Shown one piece after another: positions 36,361 to 46,190 of a stretch of DNA of 64,000 bases. The first letter of the stretch is position 1. Each line of letters begins with the position of its first letter. The DNA is from JACCTI01 sp051005695 (GTDB taxonomy: Bacteria; Verrucomicrobiota; Verrucomicrobiia; Chthoniobacterales; UBA10450): positions 1 through 64,000 of the forward strand of contig JBPCJC010000028.1 of the NCBI GenBank assembly GCA_051005695.1, read 5' to 3'. Under the pieces are notes generated by a model. It ran no database searches and was not told the origin of the DNA. It saw nothing but the letters and a program-made list of their open reading frames with translations. Both the position numbers and the translations under genes were made by a program.

Positions 36361-37514
36361 GGCTGCAGAACGACCTTCACGCAATCGTCCTTCTTTTCGT
36401 TGAAAATTTTGTAGCCGTGCGGCGCTTCTTTTAACGGCAGTCGATGCGAGACGATGTCGTCGAGTTTGATTTCGCGGCGCTCGAGATGGCCGAGAAGGGT
36501 GTCGATGTGTTTTTGCACGGGCGCTTGGCCGAAGGCCATCTTGATGCCTTTGTCGAAAATCTGGCCTAACGGGAAGTTGTCGTAGGGCACGCCGTAAACT
36601 CCGAGCACCGTCACCCAACCGCCGCGGCAAACGGCGCTGATCGCAGTCTTGAGCGCTTTGATGCTCCCGACTTCGCCACGCCAAATATTTCCCAACTTGT
36701 GCGCGAGACTGCGGTCGGCTTCCATTCCCACCGCATCGACGCAGACGTCGGCGCCGCGGCCATCAGTCATCTCGCGGATGGCTTCGACCACATCGGTGTC
36801 GTCGGCATTGATCGTCTCGGATTTTGCCGTGCGCCGCGCGGTATCGAGCCGGTAGTTTTGGATATCGACGCCGATGACGCGTTTCGCGCCGCGCAGCCAG
36901 GCGACCTTCTGCGCCATCAAACCGACTGGGCCACAACCGAAGACGGCGACGGTTTCGCCACCCTTTACGCCCGCCCAATCGATGCCCGAATAACCGGTCG
37001 GAAAAATGTCGGTTAGGAAAAGCACTTCCTCATCGCGGAATCCTTCGGGCACTTTGCGCGGGCCGAAGTTTGCATACGGCACTCGCACGTACTCCGCCTG
37101 CCCTCCGCGGTAACCGCCATACAAATCCGTGTAACCAAAAAGGCCGCCGCCTTTCTGGTCTAACAAACCGCCTTCGGGCCCGTAGTGTTCCGGATTCGAA
37201 TTCTCGCAATGTCCCGGCAACTCGTGGTTGCAGAAAAAACAGGCCCCGCAGGCGACCGGGAACGGCACTACCACGCGATCACCTTTCGCGACCTTGGTGA
37301 CCGCGCTGCCGACTTCCTCGACCACGCCCATGAACTCGTGTCCGAGCACCATGTCTTTGAGTTGCGGAAAGAAGCCGTTGTAAATGTGCAGGTCCGAGCC
37401 GCAGATCGCGGTCGAGGTCACGCGCAGGACAATGTCCTCGGGATTTTCGATTTTCGGATCTTCCACGTCGTTCACTTCGACATGGCCCGGATGGTGGAAT
37501 ACGAGTGCCTTCAT
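36357..37514 (-). CDS. Zinc-dependent alcohol/formaldehyde dehydrogenase family protein
   Basis: This 385-residue medium-chain dehydrogenase has the catalytic Zn site CGSDLH ... GHEFMGVVEEVG, the structural Zn lobe CGACFFCNHELPGHC and the NAD-binding GCGPVGLMAQ in AVFGCGPVGLMAQKVAWLRGA. Length and insertions (GGLFGYTDLYGGYRGGQAEYVRVP) match the glutathione-independent formaldehyde dehydrogenase subgroup. It is first in a four-gene minus-strand run (dehydrogenase, HMA-like, copper protein, permease) joined by four-base overlaps, suggesting a metal- or aldehyde-stress role. Confidence 0.9.
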   Translation of the reverse strand: MKALVFHHPGHVEVNDVEDPKIENPEDIVLRVTSTAICGSDLHIYNGFFPQLKDMVLGHEFMGVVEEVGSAVTKVAKGDRVVVPFPVACGACFFCNHELPGHCENSNPEHYGPEGGLLDQKGGGLFGYTDLYGGYRGGQAEYVRVPYANFGPRKVPEGFRDEEVLFLTDIFPTGYSGIDWAGVKGGETVAVFGCGPVGLMAQKVAWLRGAKRVIGVDIQNYRLDTARRTAKSETINADDTDVVEAIREMTDGRGADVCVDAVGMEADRSLAHKLGNIWRGEVGSIKALKTAISAVCRGGWVTVLGVYGVPYDNFPLGQIFDKGIKMAFGQAPVQKHIDTLLGHLERREIKLDDIVSHRLPLKEAPHGYKIFNEKKDDCVKVVLQP

Positions 37515-37619
37515 AATTCAAAGGGATACGCGCGACGCCGACTGGCGGACGGTGAAAAAACTCGGCCTCGGCGGCGGATGGAATAGTCCGCGCGCCGCGC
37601 ACTCTGACCTGACCGACGC

Positions 37620-38083
37620 ATGAGCCAAAAACAAAAGCCCGCATAACACCATCGTGATCGGCGCGGGCACCGCGGATCCTGGCCAGCGCGGCCGGGCTTG
37701 CCGGATTGGGCGCACGCGTCGCCTTGATCGAGCGCCACAAGATTCGCGGCGATTGTTTGAACTTCGGCTGCGTCCCGATGCGACCGGCAAGCGATTGGGG
37801 TTTGAACGCGTGCAATCCGGCGCCGGATTTAACCGCCGTCATGGAACGAATGCGCAACCGCCGCGCGGAGATCGCGCCGAATGGTTCGCAGGAGCGTTTC
37901 GAGTCGTTAGGCGTGGACGTCTTTCGCGGAAACGCACGCTGCGAATCGGTGCACGAGATTGCGGTCGATGGCGAAAAGTTGCGCGCGGATTACTTCGTCA
38001 TTGCCACTGGAACGCACGCGACCGTTCTCCCGATGGAGGGGCTTGAGGAAGTCCGCTATTCGAGGAGGAAGCGTAATGCCTAA
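37620..38083 (+). pseudogene. Mercuric reductase-like flavoprotein, truncated and frameshifted
   Basis: Only the first third of a class-I pyridine nucleotide-disulfide oxidoreductase remains. The FAD-binding start NTIVIGAGTA appears in one frame, then ARVALIERHKIRGDCLNFGCVP (redox-active Cys pair CLNFGC) in another, and VIATGTHATVLPMEGLEEV shortly before similarity stops near 38060. A stop also follows MSQKQKPA at the apparent start. The NAD and dimer domains, about 300 residues, are missing. Confidence 0.8.
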
Positions 38084-38116
38084 CGAAACCTCCGCCGGCG
38101 TTTTGCGCGTCCGCGG

Positions 38117-38515
38117 CTACGGCACCTTCTGGAGTTTGAGCGCTGCGGAGTTCATGCAATAACGCCGACCGGTCGGTTGCGGGCCGTCATCGAAGACGTG
38201 GCCGAGATGTCCCTCGCACTTCGCGCAGAGGACTTCGGTGCGTTTCATGAAGAACTTGCGGTCGGTTTCGGTCTCGACCGCTTCCGGCGAAATCGGCGCG
38301 TAAAAGCTCGGCCAGCCGGTGCCGGATTCGAACTTCGTCTCTGCATCGAAGAGCGGATTGCCGCAGGCGGCGCATTGGTAAACGCCCTGGTCGTGAGTAT
38401 TGGCATACTCGCCCGTGCCCGCGCGTTCCGTCCCTTTTTCGCGAAGGACATGATACTGCTCCGGAGTTAGCAACTGCTTCCATTCCGCGTCGGTCTTTTC
38501 GATTTTTTCAGACAT
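38117..38515 (-). CDS. msrB: Methionine-R-sulfoxide reductase
   Basis: MsrB repairs oxidised methionine. The 132-residue protein has the catalytic Cys120 in GRRYCMNSAAL, substrate-pocket GTGWPSFY (66-72) and the zinc Cys pairs CAAC (48-51) and CAKC (97-100). Length is typical for the one-domain cytosolic enzyme. It follows the DUF1223 remnant on the same strand. Confidence 0.94.
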   Translation of the reverse strand: MSEKIEKTDAEWKQLLTPEQYHVLREKGTERAGTGEYANTHDQGVYQCAACGNPLFDAETKFESGTGWPSFYAPISPEAVETETDRKFFMKRTEVLCAKCEGHLGHVFDDGPQPTGRRYCMNSAALKLQKVP

Positions 38516-38527
38516 GATCTTGTATGA

Positions 38528-39256
38528 TTATTTCAACCAACCGCCGACCCCCTGCACTGGCTCGAGCTGGCCGCGTTCGGTAATCCACGCGGCGATCGCT
38601 TCGCGGCCGTCGGCGTCTTTCGGACGCGGGACCGGCGGGCAAGGTTAACTCGGCCGCGCCTGCATTCATCGGCGCATCCGCTTGCGCGAGCACGACGAAA
38701 TCGTGGCGTAATTGCCGGCCGCTGTTTTCGCCGGCTTTGACATTGATCCTGAGATCGAAGCCGAGCCGGGCCACGTGCAGATCGTAAGCGCGCGCACCAC
38801 CGCCGGCTGGAGCGAAACTCGCAGTTACGCGATTATTTTTTCCGACGTCCAATTTCAAAACGCCAGCATCCTCGTTAGACTTTTCCGGAACCCGGCGGTC
38901 GCGCAATTCGCGGCCGTCGAGGACAAAGCCCGGCGTGTAAACGCTGCTGCTTTTCCAGTGCGAGGAATACTCATCTTGCCGCGCGGTCCATTGTTTCGAC
39001 GCGAACGGATCGCGCCAGCCAAGCCGATCCCAGTAATCGACATGAAACGCCATCGGCACGAAGTCGCGCCAGAGCCGCGGCTCGTCTTTCAATTTGCTCA
39101 ACCACGCTTCCGCCGGCGGGCAACTACTGCAGCCTTCAGACGTGAAAGCTCAAGCAGGTGAGTCCGGGCGCGACCGCTTTCAAAAGCGGCGTCACTCGCC
39201 TGTGCGCCTGCGGCTAACGAAGAGCACATAAGAAAAAATCCGAGGGATCGAAGCAT
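38528..39256 (-). pseudogene. DUF1223 secreted thioredoxin-like protein, frameshifted twice
   Basis: Start MLRSLGFFLMCSSLAAGAQA is a signal peptide. The next line should read LFTSEGCSSCPPAEAWLSKL, but one T is missing near 39135, which throws the frame. The middle (KDEPRLWRDFVPMAFHVDYW, YTPGFVLDGRE) is intact from about 39100 to 38640. A second indel near 38632 is needed to reach the natural end PKDADGREAIAAW...VGGWLK before TAA at 38528. DUF1223 proteins are exported with a CxxC-type motif; function is unknown. Confidence 0.82.
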
Positions 39257-39296
39257 GTTATGGGAGCGCGGAGGAGCCGGAAATATTTCATCTGAA

Positions 39297-41114
39297 TCAC
39301 CCGACGACCGCGCGTTCCGGATTCTTGCGCAAGATCGGATTTTGCGCGCCGGCGGCGAGCGCGAGAATCAAATCCGTTTTCGAAAGACTGCCGACAATCG
39401 TCCGATCGGTCGCGCTTTGCAGCACCGGCAAACGCTCGCCGTCGTGTTGGCCGAAGGTGGTCAGCGCTTCGCCGAGCGGCGTCTCGAGGTTGATTGCGGG
39501 AAAACGTTCGCGGGTCAGATCGTGCGCGATCACGAGATCGGCGATCGAAGGATCCTGGAGAAAATTCTTGATGTCGTGCAACGAAATCGCGCCGAGAAAA
39601 TGGTGCTGCGCATCGGTCACGTAGAGATAATTGAAACGATTGCTCAGGAACTTTTGTCCGATTGCCGCGAAGCCCGCGTTGGTGTGCACCGTCACCGGAT
39701 CGGGCTTCATCAAGTCGCGCACATTAACGTCCACCAATTGCGCGGAGAAGCGCCCGCCGCCTTTGCGTTTCAAGGATTCGCTGTAGATCGAACGCGGGAC
39801 GATGCGCGCCGACGTGTAGTAGGCGAGAACGCAGGCGAGCATGAGCGGGAGGATGATTTGGTAATCGAGCGTCAGCTCGAAAATCATGATGATCGCCATC
39901 ACCGGCGCGTGCGTCGTGCCGGCGAGAAAAGCTCCCATGCCGACAAGTGCGAAGGCGCTCGGACTGATCGCGGCTCCGGGAAACCCGAGATGAAAAAGGA
40001 TCCCGAAAAGATAACCAAGACTCGCGCCCACGAAGAGCGTGGGCGTGAAAACACCACCGACCGCGCCCGAACCAAACGTCGCCCCGGTGGCGACGATTTT
40101 GAAGACGAGAATGAGCGCGAGACTTTGCCAAAGCCAGGCGCCGTGGAGGATGGCGTTGACCGCACTGTAGCCGTTGCCGCAAACCTCGGGATAGGAAATG
40201 GCGAGCGCTCCCACGATTAAACCGCCGAAGGTCATGCGCGCATAGATCGGCAATTTCGTGCGAACGAAAAGATGTTCGCAGAAGTCGAGGAAACGCAGGA
40301 ACCAGGGCGCCGCCAGACCCGCTACGAACCCGAGAAGAAGATACGGCGCGATCTCCCAACTGGTGTTCAGCTTGAACGGCGGAATGCCGTAGAGCGGATC
40401 GCCACCGTTGAAACCGCGGACGGTCAAAGTCGCGATCACGGAAGCGAAAACCAGCGGTCCGAAAATCTCGATCGCGACTGAACCAAGGACGATCTCGGCG
40501 ACAAACAACGCGCCCGCGATCGGCGCATTATAAGCCGAGGCGATGCCCGCGGCCGCGCCGCATGCGACCAGCAGACGCAACCGCAGCGCCGGCCAGTTTC
40601 GGATTCGACCAAGGATGGAAGCGGCGAGCGAGGAGAGTTGGACTAACGAGCCTTCGCGTCCGATCGACCCACCGGAAGCGATCGTGAACATCGACGACAA
40701 ACTCTTCACGATACTCAGCCGCACCGACAAGCGCCCATCGCCGACCACGACCGCTTCCATGTAATCCGTCGTCGCGACGCCGCGTCGCCAGCGCGCACCC
40801 GCGAGCATCACCAAACCGGCGAGCAATCCGCCGATCGCCGGCGTGACGAATCGTTGCCACGGCGGCAAGTGCGCGAAGCTTTCCGCCATGCTCGGGTTGC
40901 CGTTGCCGGTCAGGAGCATGTGCACCGAGGAGGTCAGCCAACGGAACCCGATCGAGGCGACTGCGCCGAGAAATCCGATCACGCCCGCCCAAAACAGCGT
41001 GAACTGAAACTCGTCCGGATGGACAACTTCCGTGAACCAAACCCAGAGCTTGAGCAGCCGCAGCCGCTGCGGATTCAAGCGGCTTTCTATCGCCGCGCCT
41101 TCAGGATTTGCCAC
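39297..41114 (-). CDS. ClC chloride channel/transporter with CBS domains
   Basis: This 605-residue protein has a ClC core with signature GGSIGREGSLVQLSS (gating Glu in GREG), IASAYNAPIAGALFVAE and GAVGGVFTPTLFVGASLGYL, and two C-terminal CBS modules (about 455-590, MKPDPVTVHTNAGFAAIG; ETPLGEALTTFGQHDGERLP) that sense nucleotides or ionic strength in relatives. It likely exchanges Cl- for H+ across the inner membrane. It is divergent from the 41.4-kb genes. Confidence 0.93.
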   Translation of the reverse strand: MANPEGAAIESRLNPQRLRLLKLWVWFTEVVHPDEFQFTLFWAGVIGFLGAVASIGFRWLTSSVHMLLTGNGNPSMAESFAHLPPWQRFVTPAIGGLLAGLVMLAGARWRRGVATTDYMEAVVVGDGRLSVRLSIVKSLSSMFTIASGGSIGREGSLVQLSSLAASILGRIRNWPALRLRLLVACGAAAGIASAYNAPIAGALFVAEIVLGSVAIEIFGPLVFASVIATLTVRGFNGGDPLYGIPPFKLNTSWEIAPYLLLGFVAGLAAPWFLRFLDFCEHLFVRTKLPIYARMTFGGLIVGALAISYPEVCGNGYSAVNAILHGAWLWQSLALILVFKIVATGATFGSGAVGGVFTPTLFVGASLGYLFGILFHLGFPGAAISPSAFALVGMGAFLAGTTHAPVMAIIMIFELTLDYQIILPLMLACVLAYYTSARIVPRSIYSESLKRKGGGRFSAQLVDVNVRDLMKPDPVTVHTNAGFAAIGQKFLSNRFNYLYVTDAQHHFLGAISLHDIKNFLQDPSIADLVIAHDLTRERFPAINLETPLGEALTTFGQHDGERLPVLQSATDRTIVGSLSKTDLILALAAGAQNPILRKNPERAVVG

Positions 41115-41411
41115 CCTATGATGGGAGCGCGTTCCGCGGCAGCGTCAATCACCGCGCGTGATCACCCATCCAAGCCACGACCGTTCCCGGCGGATGAGTC
41201 GGTCATTCCGCGCGAACGTTCAAACCCGCAGTGGGGTCGCGGGAAAAGGCGGTTGACCGGAGTGTTGAAACTGTAATTGTGTTGCTTACAATTAGCCCAG
41301 ACACGGCCCGTCCCTGAAGTAGAGAAAGTCTGATGGATTATCAATTGCTCAGTCAGACTCGTCTGCGCGTTTCCTGAGCTGTCGCACGATCAGATCAAAG
41401 GGTAATTCAAA
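41115..41411. promoter_or_regulatory. Divergent intergenic region with an operator-like palindrome (41272-41294)
   Basis: No gene is visible in these 297 bases. TAATTGT (41274-41280) and ACAATTA (41288-41294) form a perfect 7-base inverted repeat with a 7-base spacer. An overlapping TGTAA...TTACA dyad lies at 41272-41290. AT-rich palindromes stand out in this GC-rich DNA and look like a regulator site for the RND-efflux or ClC promoters. Confidence 0.45.
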
Positions 41412-41780
41412 ATGCCTAACGAGAATAAGGAATCGCAACGCGTCGCTCTCGCCGCAGGCGACGGGGCCATGTTTTTCACCGGTGCCACTTCGAGTGTGCG
41501 CGGCGGCGGTTGGCTGGCTTTCAGCAGCGCGAAATTTGCGCTGCGCGGCCTCGTACAATCGCTCGCGCGCGAACTTTGGCCGAAGGGCGTGCACGTCGCT
41601 CACGTGGTCGTCGATGGGTTGATCGGCGAGCGCGGCGCAGGCGACAATTCGGCGACAACGCAGAATTCGCTCGACCCGGAAAAGATGGCGGATGCTTACT
41701 GGCACCTTGCCCAGCAGGATCGCTCCGCGTGGACGCTCGAGCTTGATCTGCGTCGAAACGGCGAAGAATTTTTCGTATGA
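41412..41780 (+). pseudogene. N-terminally truncated short-chain dehydrogenase
   Basis: The 122-codon frame encodes only the C-terminal half of an SDR enzyme: FFTGATSSVRGGGWLAFSSA holds the catalytic Ser region and the place of the YxxxK motif (reading FSSAK), followed by KFALRGLVQSLARELWPKG and HVAHVVVDGLI. The Rossmann nucleotide-binding half is missing and no matching coding sequence lies upstream. The apparent start ATGCCTAACGAG coincides with a dispersed-motif copy. Its stop overlaps the efflux adaptor gene by ATGA, so it may still be translated. Confidence 0.75.
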
Positions 41781-42964
41781 TTTGCAGACTTGCCAGCGTT
41801 TGCCTGATTTTTGTTTTCGCCGGCTGCGGCGGATCGAAAAAACCGGCCGGCCCGCCGCCGCCAGCAGTCACCGTGACGAAGGCGTTGCAAAAAGAAGTGA
41901 CCGAGTGGGACGATTACACTGGTCGGTTGGCCGCGGTCGATGAAGTCGAGATTCGCGCGCAGGTCAGCGGTTATCTCGAGTCGATTCATTTCAAGGATGG
42001 ACAGATTGTGAAGAAGGGCGATCTGCTTTTCGTGATCGATCCGCGCCCGTATCAAGCGGTCCTCGATCGCGCGGAAGCGCAGGCGAAACAGGCCGATGCG
42101 GGCCTCGCGTTGGCTGATTTAAATCTCAAACGCACTCAGGAATTGGCGAACAAAAATGCGGTCGCGTCGCAGGATTTGGACGATCGGCGGAGCAAACAAC
42201 TCGAAGCCGCGGCCGCGGTGCAGGTGGCGCAGGCAGAAGTGAAAGCGGCCCGGCTCAGTCTCGATTTCACTCAGATCACCGCGCCGGTCGGCGGGCGGAT
42301 CAATCGCCATTTGGTCAGCGAAGGCAACCTCATCAGCGGCGGCGCGGCCAACGCGACTTTGCTGACCACGATTGTTTCGCTCGACCCGATCCACGCCTAT
42401 TTCGAAGCTGACGAGCAGGCGTATCTCAAATACACCCGACTCGATCGCGCAGGCGAGCGTCGGAGCTCGCGCGAAGTGGCAAATCCGGTGCGCATGGCCC
42501 TCGGCGACGAGGAGGGTTTTCCACATGAAGGGCGAATGGATTTTGTGGAAAACCGCGTCGACGTAAACACGGCCACGATCCAGGGACGGGCGATTTTTCC
42601 GAATCCCGATCTCGTGCTCACGCCGGGGCAATTTGTTAGGCTGCAACTCCTCGGCAGTCCGCCGCATCAGGCGATCCTGCTTCCCGACCAGGCGATTGTC
42701 TCTGATCAATCGCAGAAGTTCGTCTGGGTCGTGGATGGCGAGAGTAAGGTGGAATATCGCAAAGTGAAGCCCGGCCCGATGATCGATGGCCTGCGCATCA
42801 TTCGTGATGGCCTCAAGCCTAACGAGTCGGTAATCGTCCTCGGCCTGCAGAGCGCGCGCGCCGGGATCAAGGTGAACGCGACGGAAAAGTCGCCGCAGGA
42901 TTTCGCCGGCGGCGGACAAAAAACGGCCGTGCTCGCGAAACCAGCGGCCGGTTCCGCGAAGTGA
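41777..42964 (+). CDS. RND efflux periplasmic adaptor (membrane fusion protein)
   Basis: This 395-residue lipoprotein has a lipobox FAGC with Cys17, an N-terminal barrel-sandwich half (DEVEIRAQVSGYLESIHFKD), an alpha-helical hairpin (about 100-170, RAEAQAKQADAGLALADLNL), the second lipoyl half (FTQITAPVGGRINRHLVSEG) and beta-barrel domains. It links the inner-membrane RND pump to an outer-membrane channel. The TGA overlaps the pump's GTG in GTGA. No TolC-type gene lies in the window. Substrates are unknown. Confidence 0.94.
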   Translation: MICRLASVCLIFVFAGCGGSKKPAGPPPPAVTVTKALQKEVTEWDDYTGRLAAVDEVEIRAQVSGYLESIHFKDGQIVKKGDLLFVIDPRPYQAVLDRAEAQAKQADAGLALADLNLKRTQELANKNAVASQDLDDRRSKQLEAAAAVQVAQAEVKAARLSLDFTQITAPVGGRINRHLVSEGNLISGGAANATLLTTIVSLDPIHAYFEADEQAYLKYTRLDRAGERRSSREVANPVRMALGDEEGFPHEGRMDFVENRVDVNTATIQGRAIFPNPDLVLTPGQFVRLQLLGSPPHQAILLPDQAIVSDQSQKFVWVVDGESKVEYRKVKPGPMIDGLRIIRDGLKPNESVIVLGLQSARAGIKVNATEKSPQDFAGGGQKTAVLAKPAAGSAK

Positions 42965-45900
42965 AATTCTCGCACTTCTTCATCAGCCGGCCGATTTTCG
43001 CGGCAGTCATTTCGATCGTGATCATGATCGTCGGCGGGCTGGCGTATTACAGTTTGCCGATTGCGCAATATCCGGAAGTGGCGCCGCCCACCGTGGTGGT
43101 GACGACGAGTTATCCGGGCGCGAATCCGGAAGTCATTTCAGAAACGGTGGCGACGCCGCTGGAGCAGGAAATCAACGGCGTGGAGAACATGCTCTACCTG
43201 ACTTCGCAATGCACCACCGATGGCGCGATGACCTTGACCATCACCTTCAAGCTCGGGACCGATCTCGATAAAGCGCAGGTGCTGGTGCAAAACCGCGTCG
43301 CCGTCGCGGTCCCGCGCTTGCCGCCGGAAGTGCAACGCATCGGCGTGACCACCGATAAAAGTTCGCCCGATCTGCTGCTCGTGGTTCACCTGCTCTCGCC
43401 CGACAGCCGCTACGACCAGCTCTACATCAGTAACTACGCGAGCCTCCATGTGCGCGATGTTCTGCGGCGAATCGACGGCGTCGGTTCGGTGAATGTGTTC
43501 GGCGGGCGCGAGTACAGCATGCGCATCTGGCTGGATCCGGAAAAACTTTCCTCCGTAAACCTGACCGCGAGCGATGTGGTCGCAGCGTTACGCGAACAAA
43601 ATGTGCAGGTCGCGGCCGGCGTCATTGGGCAACAACCGGTCGGGCCGGGCCACGCATTTCAGCTTTCGGTCAGCACGCTCGGGCGCCTGATCGATCCCGC
43701 GCAATTCGGCGAAATCGTGATCAAGACCGGCGCGCAGGGACGTGTCGTTAGGGTGCGTGAAGTCGCGCGCGTCGAACTCGGCGGCCAGGATTATTCGGTC
43801 AATAGCTACCTCGGTTTCCCGAACGAAAAGGAAGCCACCGAGGCGGTCGCGCTCGCGATTCAACAACGGCCCGGCTCCAACGCCATCGCCACCGCGCACG
43901 CCGTCCGCGAAACCATGGAACGCTTGCGCGCGGATTTCCCGAAAGGGCTCGAATACAAAGTCATCTACGACCCGACAGTTTTCGTGGAGGAATCGGTCCG
44001 CGCAGTCGTGCACACGATCTTCGAAGCCGTCCTGCTCGTCGTCCTGGTGGTCATGATTTTCCTGCAGTCGTGGCGCGCGACCTTGATCCCGCTGGTGGCG
44101 ATTCCGGTTTCCTTAATCGGAACGTTCGCTGCCATGGCGGCGCTGGGATTTTCACTGAACAATCTCTCGCTCTTCGGCCTCGTGCTCGCGATCGGCATCG
44201 TAGTCGATGACGCCATCGTGGTGGTCGAAAACATCGAGCGCAACATCGAGGAAGGGCTGTCGCCTTGCGATGCCGCCCGCAAAGCGATGGACGAAGTTGG
44301 CGGTCCCGTGGTTTCGGTCGCGCTAGTGCTCGCGGCGGTCTTCGTCCCGACCGCATTCATCAGCGGAATCTCCGGGCAATTTTACCGACAGTTTGCTCTC
44401 ACGATTGCGGTTTCGACCGTGATCTCCGCCTTCGTTTCCCTGACTCTCAGTCCAGCGCTCGGCGGGATTCTGCTCCAGCCGCGCGGCGCGAAGAAGGATT
44501 GGTTCGGACGTTTTTTCGATCTCGCGTTTGGCTGGCTCTTCCGCGGCTTCAACGCTTTCTTCGCGAAGACGGTGGGAGTTTACGTGCCCACCGTCGGACG
44601 ACTCGTTAGGCGAACCGGGCTGGCGTTGATCGTTTACGCGCTCCTGCTCGTGCTCACATTTTTCGCCTTCCGGCATGTGCCGACCGGATTCATTCCCGCG
44701 CTCGACCAGGGTTACGCGGTCATCGCCGCGCAGTTGCCCGATGGCGCTTCGCTCGAACGAACCGACGCGGTGGTGAAGCAGATCATCCAGATCGCGCTGC
44801 AAACTCCGGGGATTAATCGCGTGGTCGCGTTCGCCGGATTTTCCGGCGCGACCCGCGCGAATAGCTCCAACGCGGCCGCGCTCTTTCCCGGCTTCGCGCC
44901 CTTCGAAGCGCGCGGCGGCAAACTCGACGGCGCCTCGGTGATTGCCGATTTGCGCAAACGCCTCTCCGCCGTGCAGGGCGCACAGGTCGCGGTCATTCCG
45001 CCGCCGCCGGTGCGCGGATTGGGAACCGGCGGCGGATTCAAAATGGAAGTGCAGGACCGCTCCGGCGCCGGCTTGCGCGCGCTCCAGGCAGCGACCGACA
45101 AGGTCATTCAAGCAGCGCGCGGCGATGCCGGATTGGTCCAGGTCTTCACGCAATTCCGCGCCTCCACGCCGCAGCTTTTCGCGGAAGTCGATCGTACCAA
45201 AGCGAAGATCTTGAACGTCCCGTTAGGCAATATTTTCGACACCCTGCAAATCTATCTCGGCTCGACTTTCGTGAATGAGTTCAACCTTTTCGGAAGAACT
45301 TATCGCGTGACCGCGCAGGCCGATTCGCAATTTCGCGATGACGTTTCCGATATCGCGCGCTTGAAAACGCGTAACGCTTCGGGCGGGATCGTGCCACTTG
45401 GTTCGGTGATGAACATCAAGGAAACGACCGGCCCCGATCGCGTGGTGCGTTACAACCTTTTCCCCGCGGCGGAAATCAACGGCGACACGGCGCACGGTTT
45501 CAGCTCCGGGCAATCGCTCGACACAATGGAGCGACTGGCCCACGAGAATTTGCCGGCGGGAATGAACTTCGAGTGGACCGATCTCGCCTATCAACAGCGC
45601 GCCGCCGGTAACACTGCGGTTTTCATTTTTCCGCTCTGCGTCCTCTTCGTTTTCCTCACCCTCGCAGCGCAGTACGAAAGCTGGACGCTGCCGCTCGCCG
45701 TCATCCTGATTGTGCCGATGTGTCTGCTGAGCGCGATCGCGGGCGTGATCCTGCGCGGCTTCGATAACAACATTCTCACCCAGATCGGGTTCGTCGTGCT
45801 CGTCGGTCTGGCGAGCAAGAACGCCATCCTCATCGTCGAGTTCGCCCGTCAACAGGAGCGCGCGGGCAAGAATCGTTTCGACGCCGCGATCGAAGCCTGC

Positions 45901-46170
45901 CGCTTGCGCTTGCGACCGATCCTGATGACTTCGTTCGCTTTCATCCTCGGCGTCGTGCCGCTGGTCCTCGCCAGCGGTGCGGGCGCGGAAATGCGGCAGT
46001 CGTTAGGCACGACGGTCTTCTTCGGGATGCTCGGCGTGACCTTCTTCGGTCTGCTCCTGACCCCGGTGTTTTACGTTGTCATTCGCGGATTCGCTGCAGA
46101 AACAAAACCAGTCACAGTTCACGAAGATCCTCCCGATTCGGTTGCTCCGGCGTCGTCAGCGGCAACCTGA
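42961..46170 (+). CDS. RND multidrug efflux pump, HAE1 family (AcrB/MexF-like)
   Basis: This 1069-residue inner-membrane proton antiporter has 12 helices and two large periplasmic loops. Family marks are FFISRPIFAAVISIVIMIVG at the start, TVVVTTSYPGANPEV, the proton-relay pair in TM4 (GIVVDDAIVVVENIERNIEE) and GLASKNAILIVEFARQQ in TM10. Start GTG at 42961 is translationally coupled to the adaptor. It probably exports drugs, bile-like compounds or solvents. A terminator is not obvious; CYTH follows 20 bases on. Confidence 0.95.
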   Translation: MKFSHFFISRPIFAAVISIVIMIVGGLAYYSLPIAQYPEVAPPTVVVTTSYPGANPEVISETVATPLEQEINGVENMLYLTSQCTTDGAMTLTITFKLGTDLDKAQVLVQNRVAVAVPRLPPEVQRIGVTTDKSSPDLLLVVHLLSPDSRYDQLYISNYASLHVRDVLRRIDGVGSVNVFGGREYSMRIWLDPEKLSSVNLTASDVVAALREQNVQVAAGVIGQQPVGPGHAFQLSVSTLGRLIDPAQFGEIVIKTGAQGRVVRVREVARVELGGQDYSVNSYLGFPNEKEATEAVALAIQQRPGSNAIATAHAVRETMERLRADFPKGLEYKVIYDPTVFVEESVRAVVHTIFEAVLLVVLVVMIFLQSWRATLIPLVAIPVSLIGTFAAMAALGFSLNNLSLFGLVLAIGIVVDDAIVVVENIERNIEEGLSPCDAARKAMDEVGGPVVSVALVLAAVFVPTAFISGISGQFYRQFALTIAVSTVISAFVSLTLSPALGGILLQPRGAKKDWFGRFFDLAFGWLFRGFNAFFAKTVGVYVPTVGRLVRRTGLALIVYALLLVLTFFAFRHVPTGFIPALDQGYAVIAAQLPDGASLERTDAVVKQIIQIALQTPGINRVVAFAGFSGATRANSSNAAALFPGFAPFEARGGKLDGASVIADLRKRLSAVQGAQVAVIPPPPVRGLGTGGGFKMEVQDRSGAGLRALQAATDKVIQAARGDAGLVQVFTQFRASTPQLFAEVDRTKAKILNVPLGNIFDTLQIYLGSTFVNEFNLFGRTYRVTAQADSQFRDDVSDIARLKTRNASGGIVPLGSVMNIKETTGPDRVVRYNLFPAAEINGDTAHGFSSGQSLDTMERLAHENLPAGMNFEWTDLAYQQRAAGNTAVFIFPLCVLFVFLTLAAQYESWTLPLAVILIVPMCLLSAIAGVILRGFDNNILTQIGFVVLVGLASKNAILIVEFARQQERAGKNRFDAAIEACRLRLRPILMTSFAFILGVVPLVLASGAGAEMRQSLGTTVFFGMLGVTFFGLLLTPVFYVVIRGFAAETKPVTVHEDPPDSVAPASSAAT

Positions 46171-46190
46171 ACGTCTCGTTAGGCAAAAAC

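Noticed and set aside
38075..38162. Short frame starting ATGCCTAACGAA after a GAGGAGG site
   Set aside because: It gives a 28-residue peptide antisense to msrB with no features. The start resembles that of the SDR remnant only because both carry the motif.
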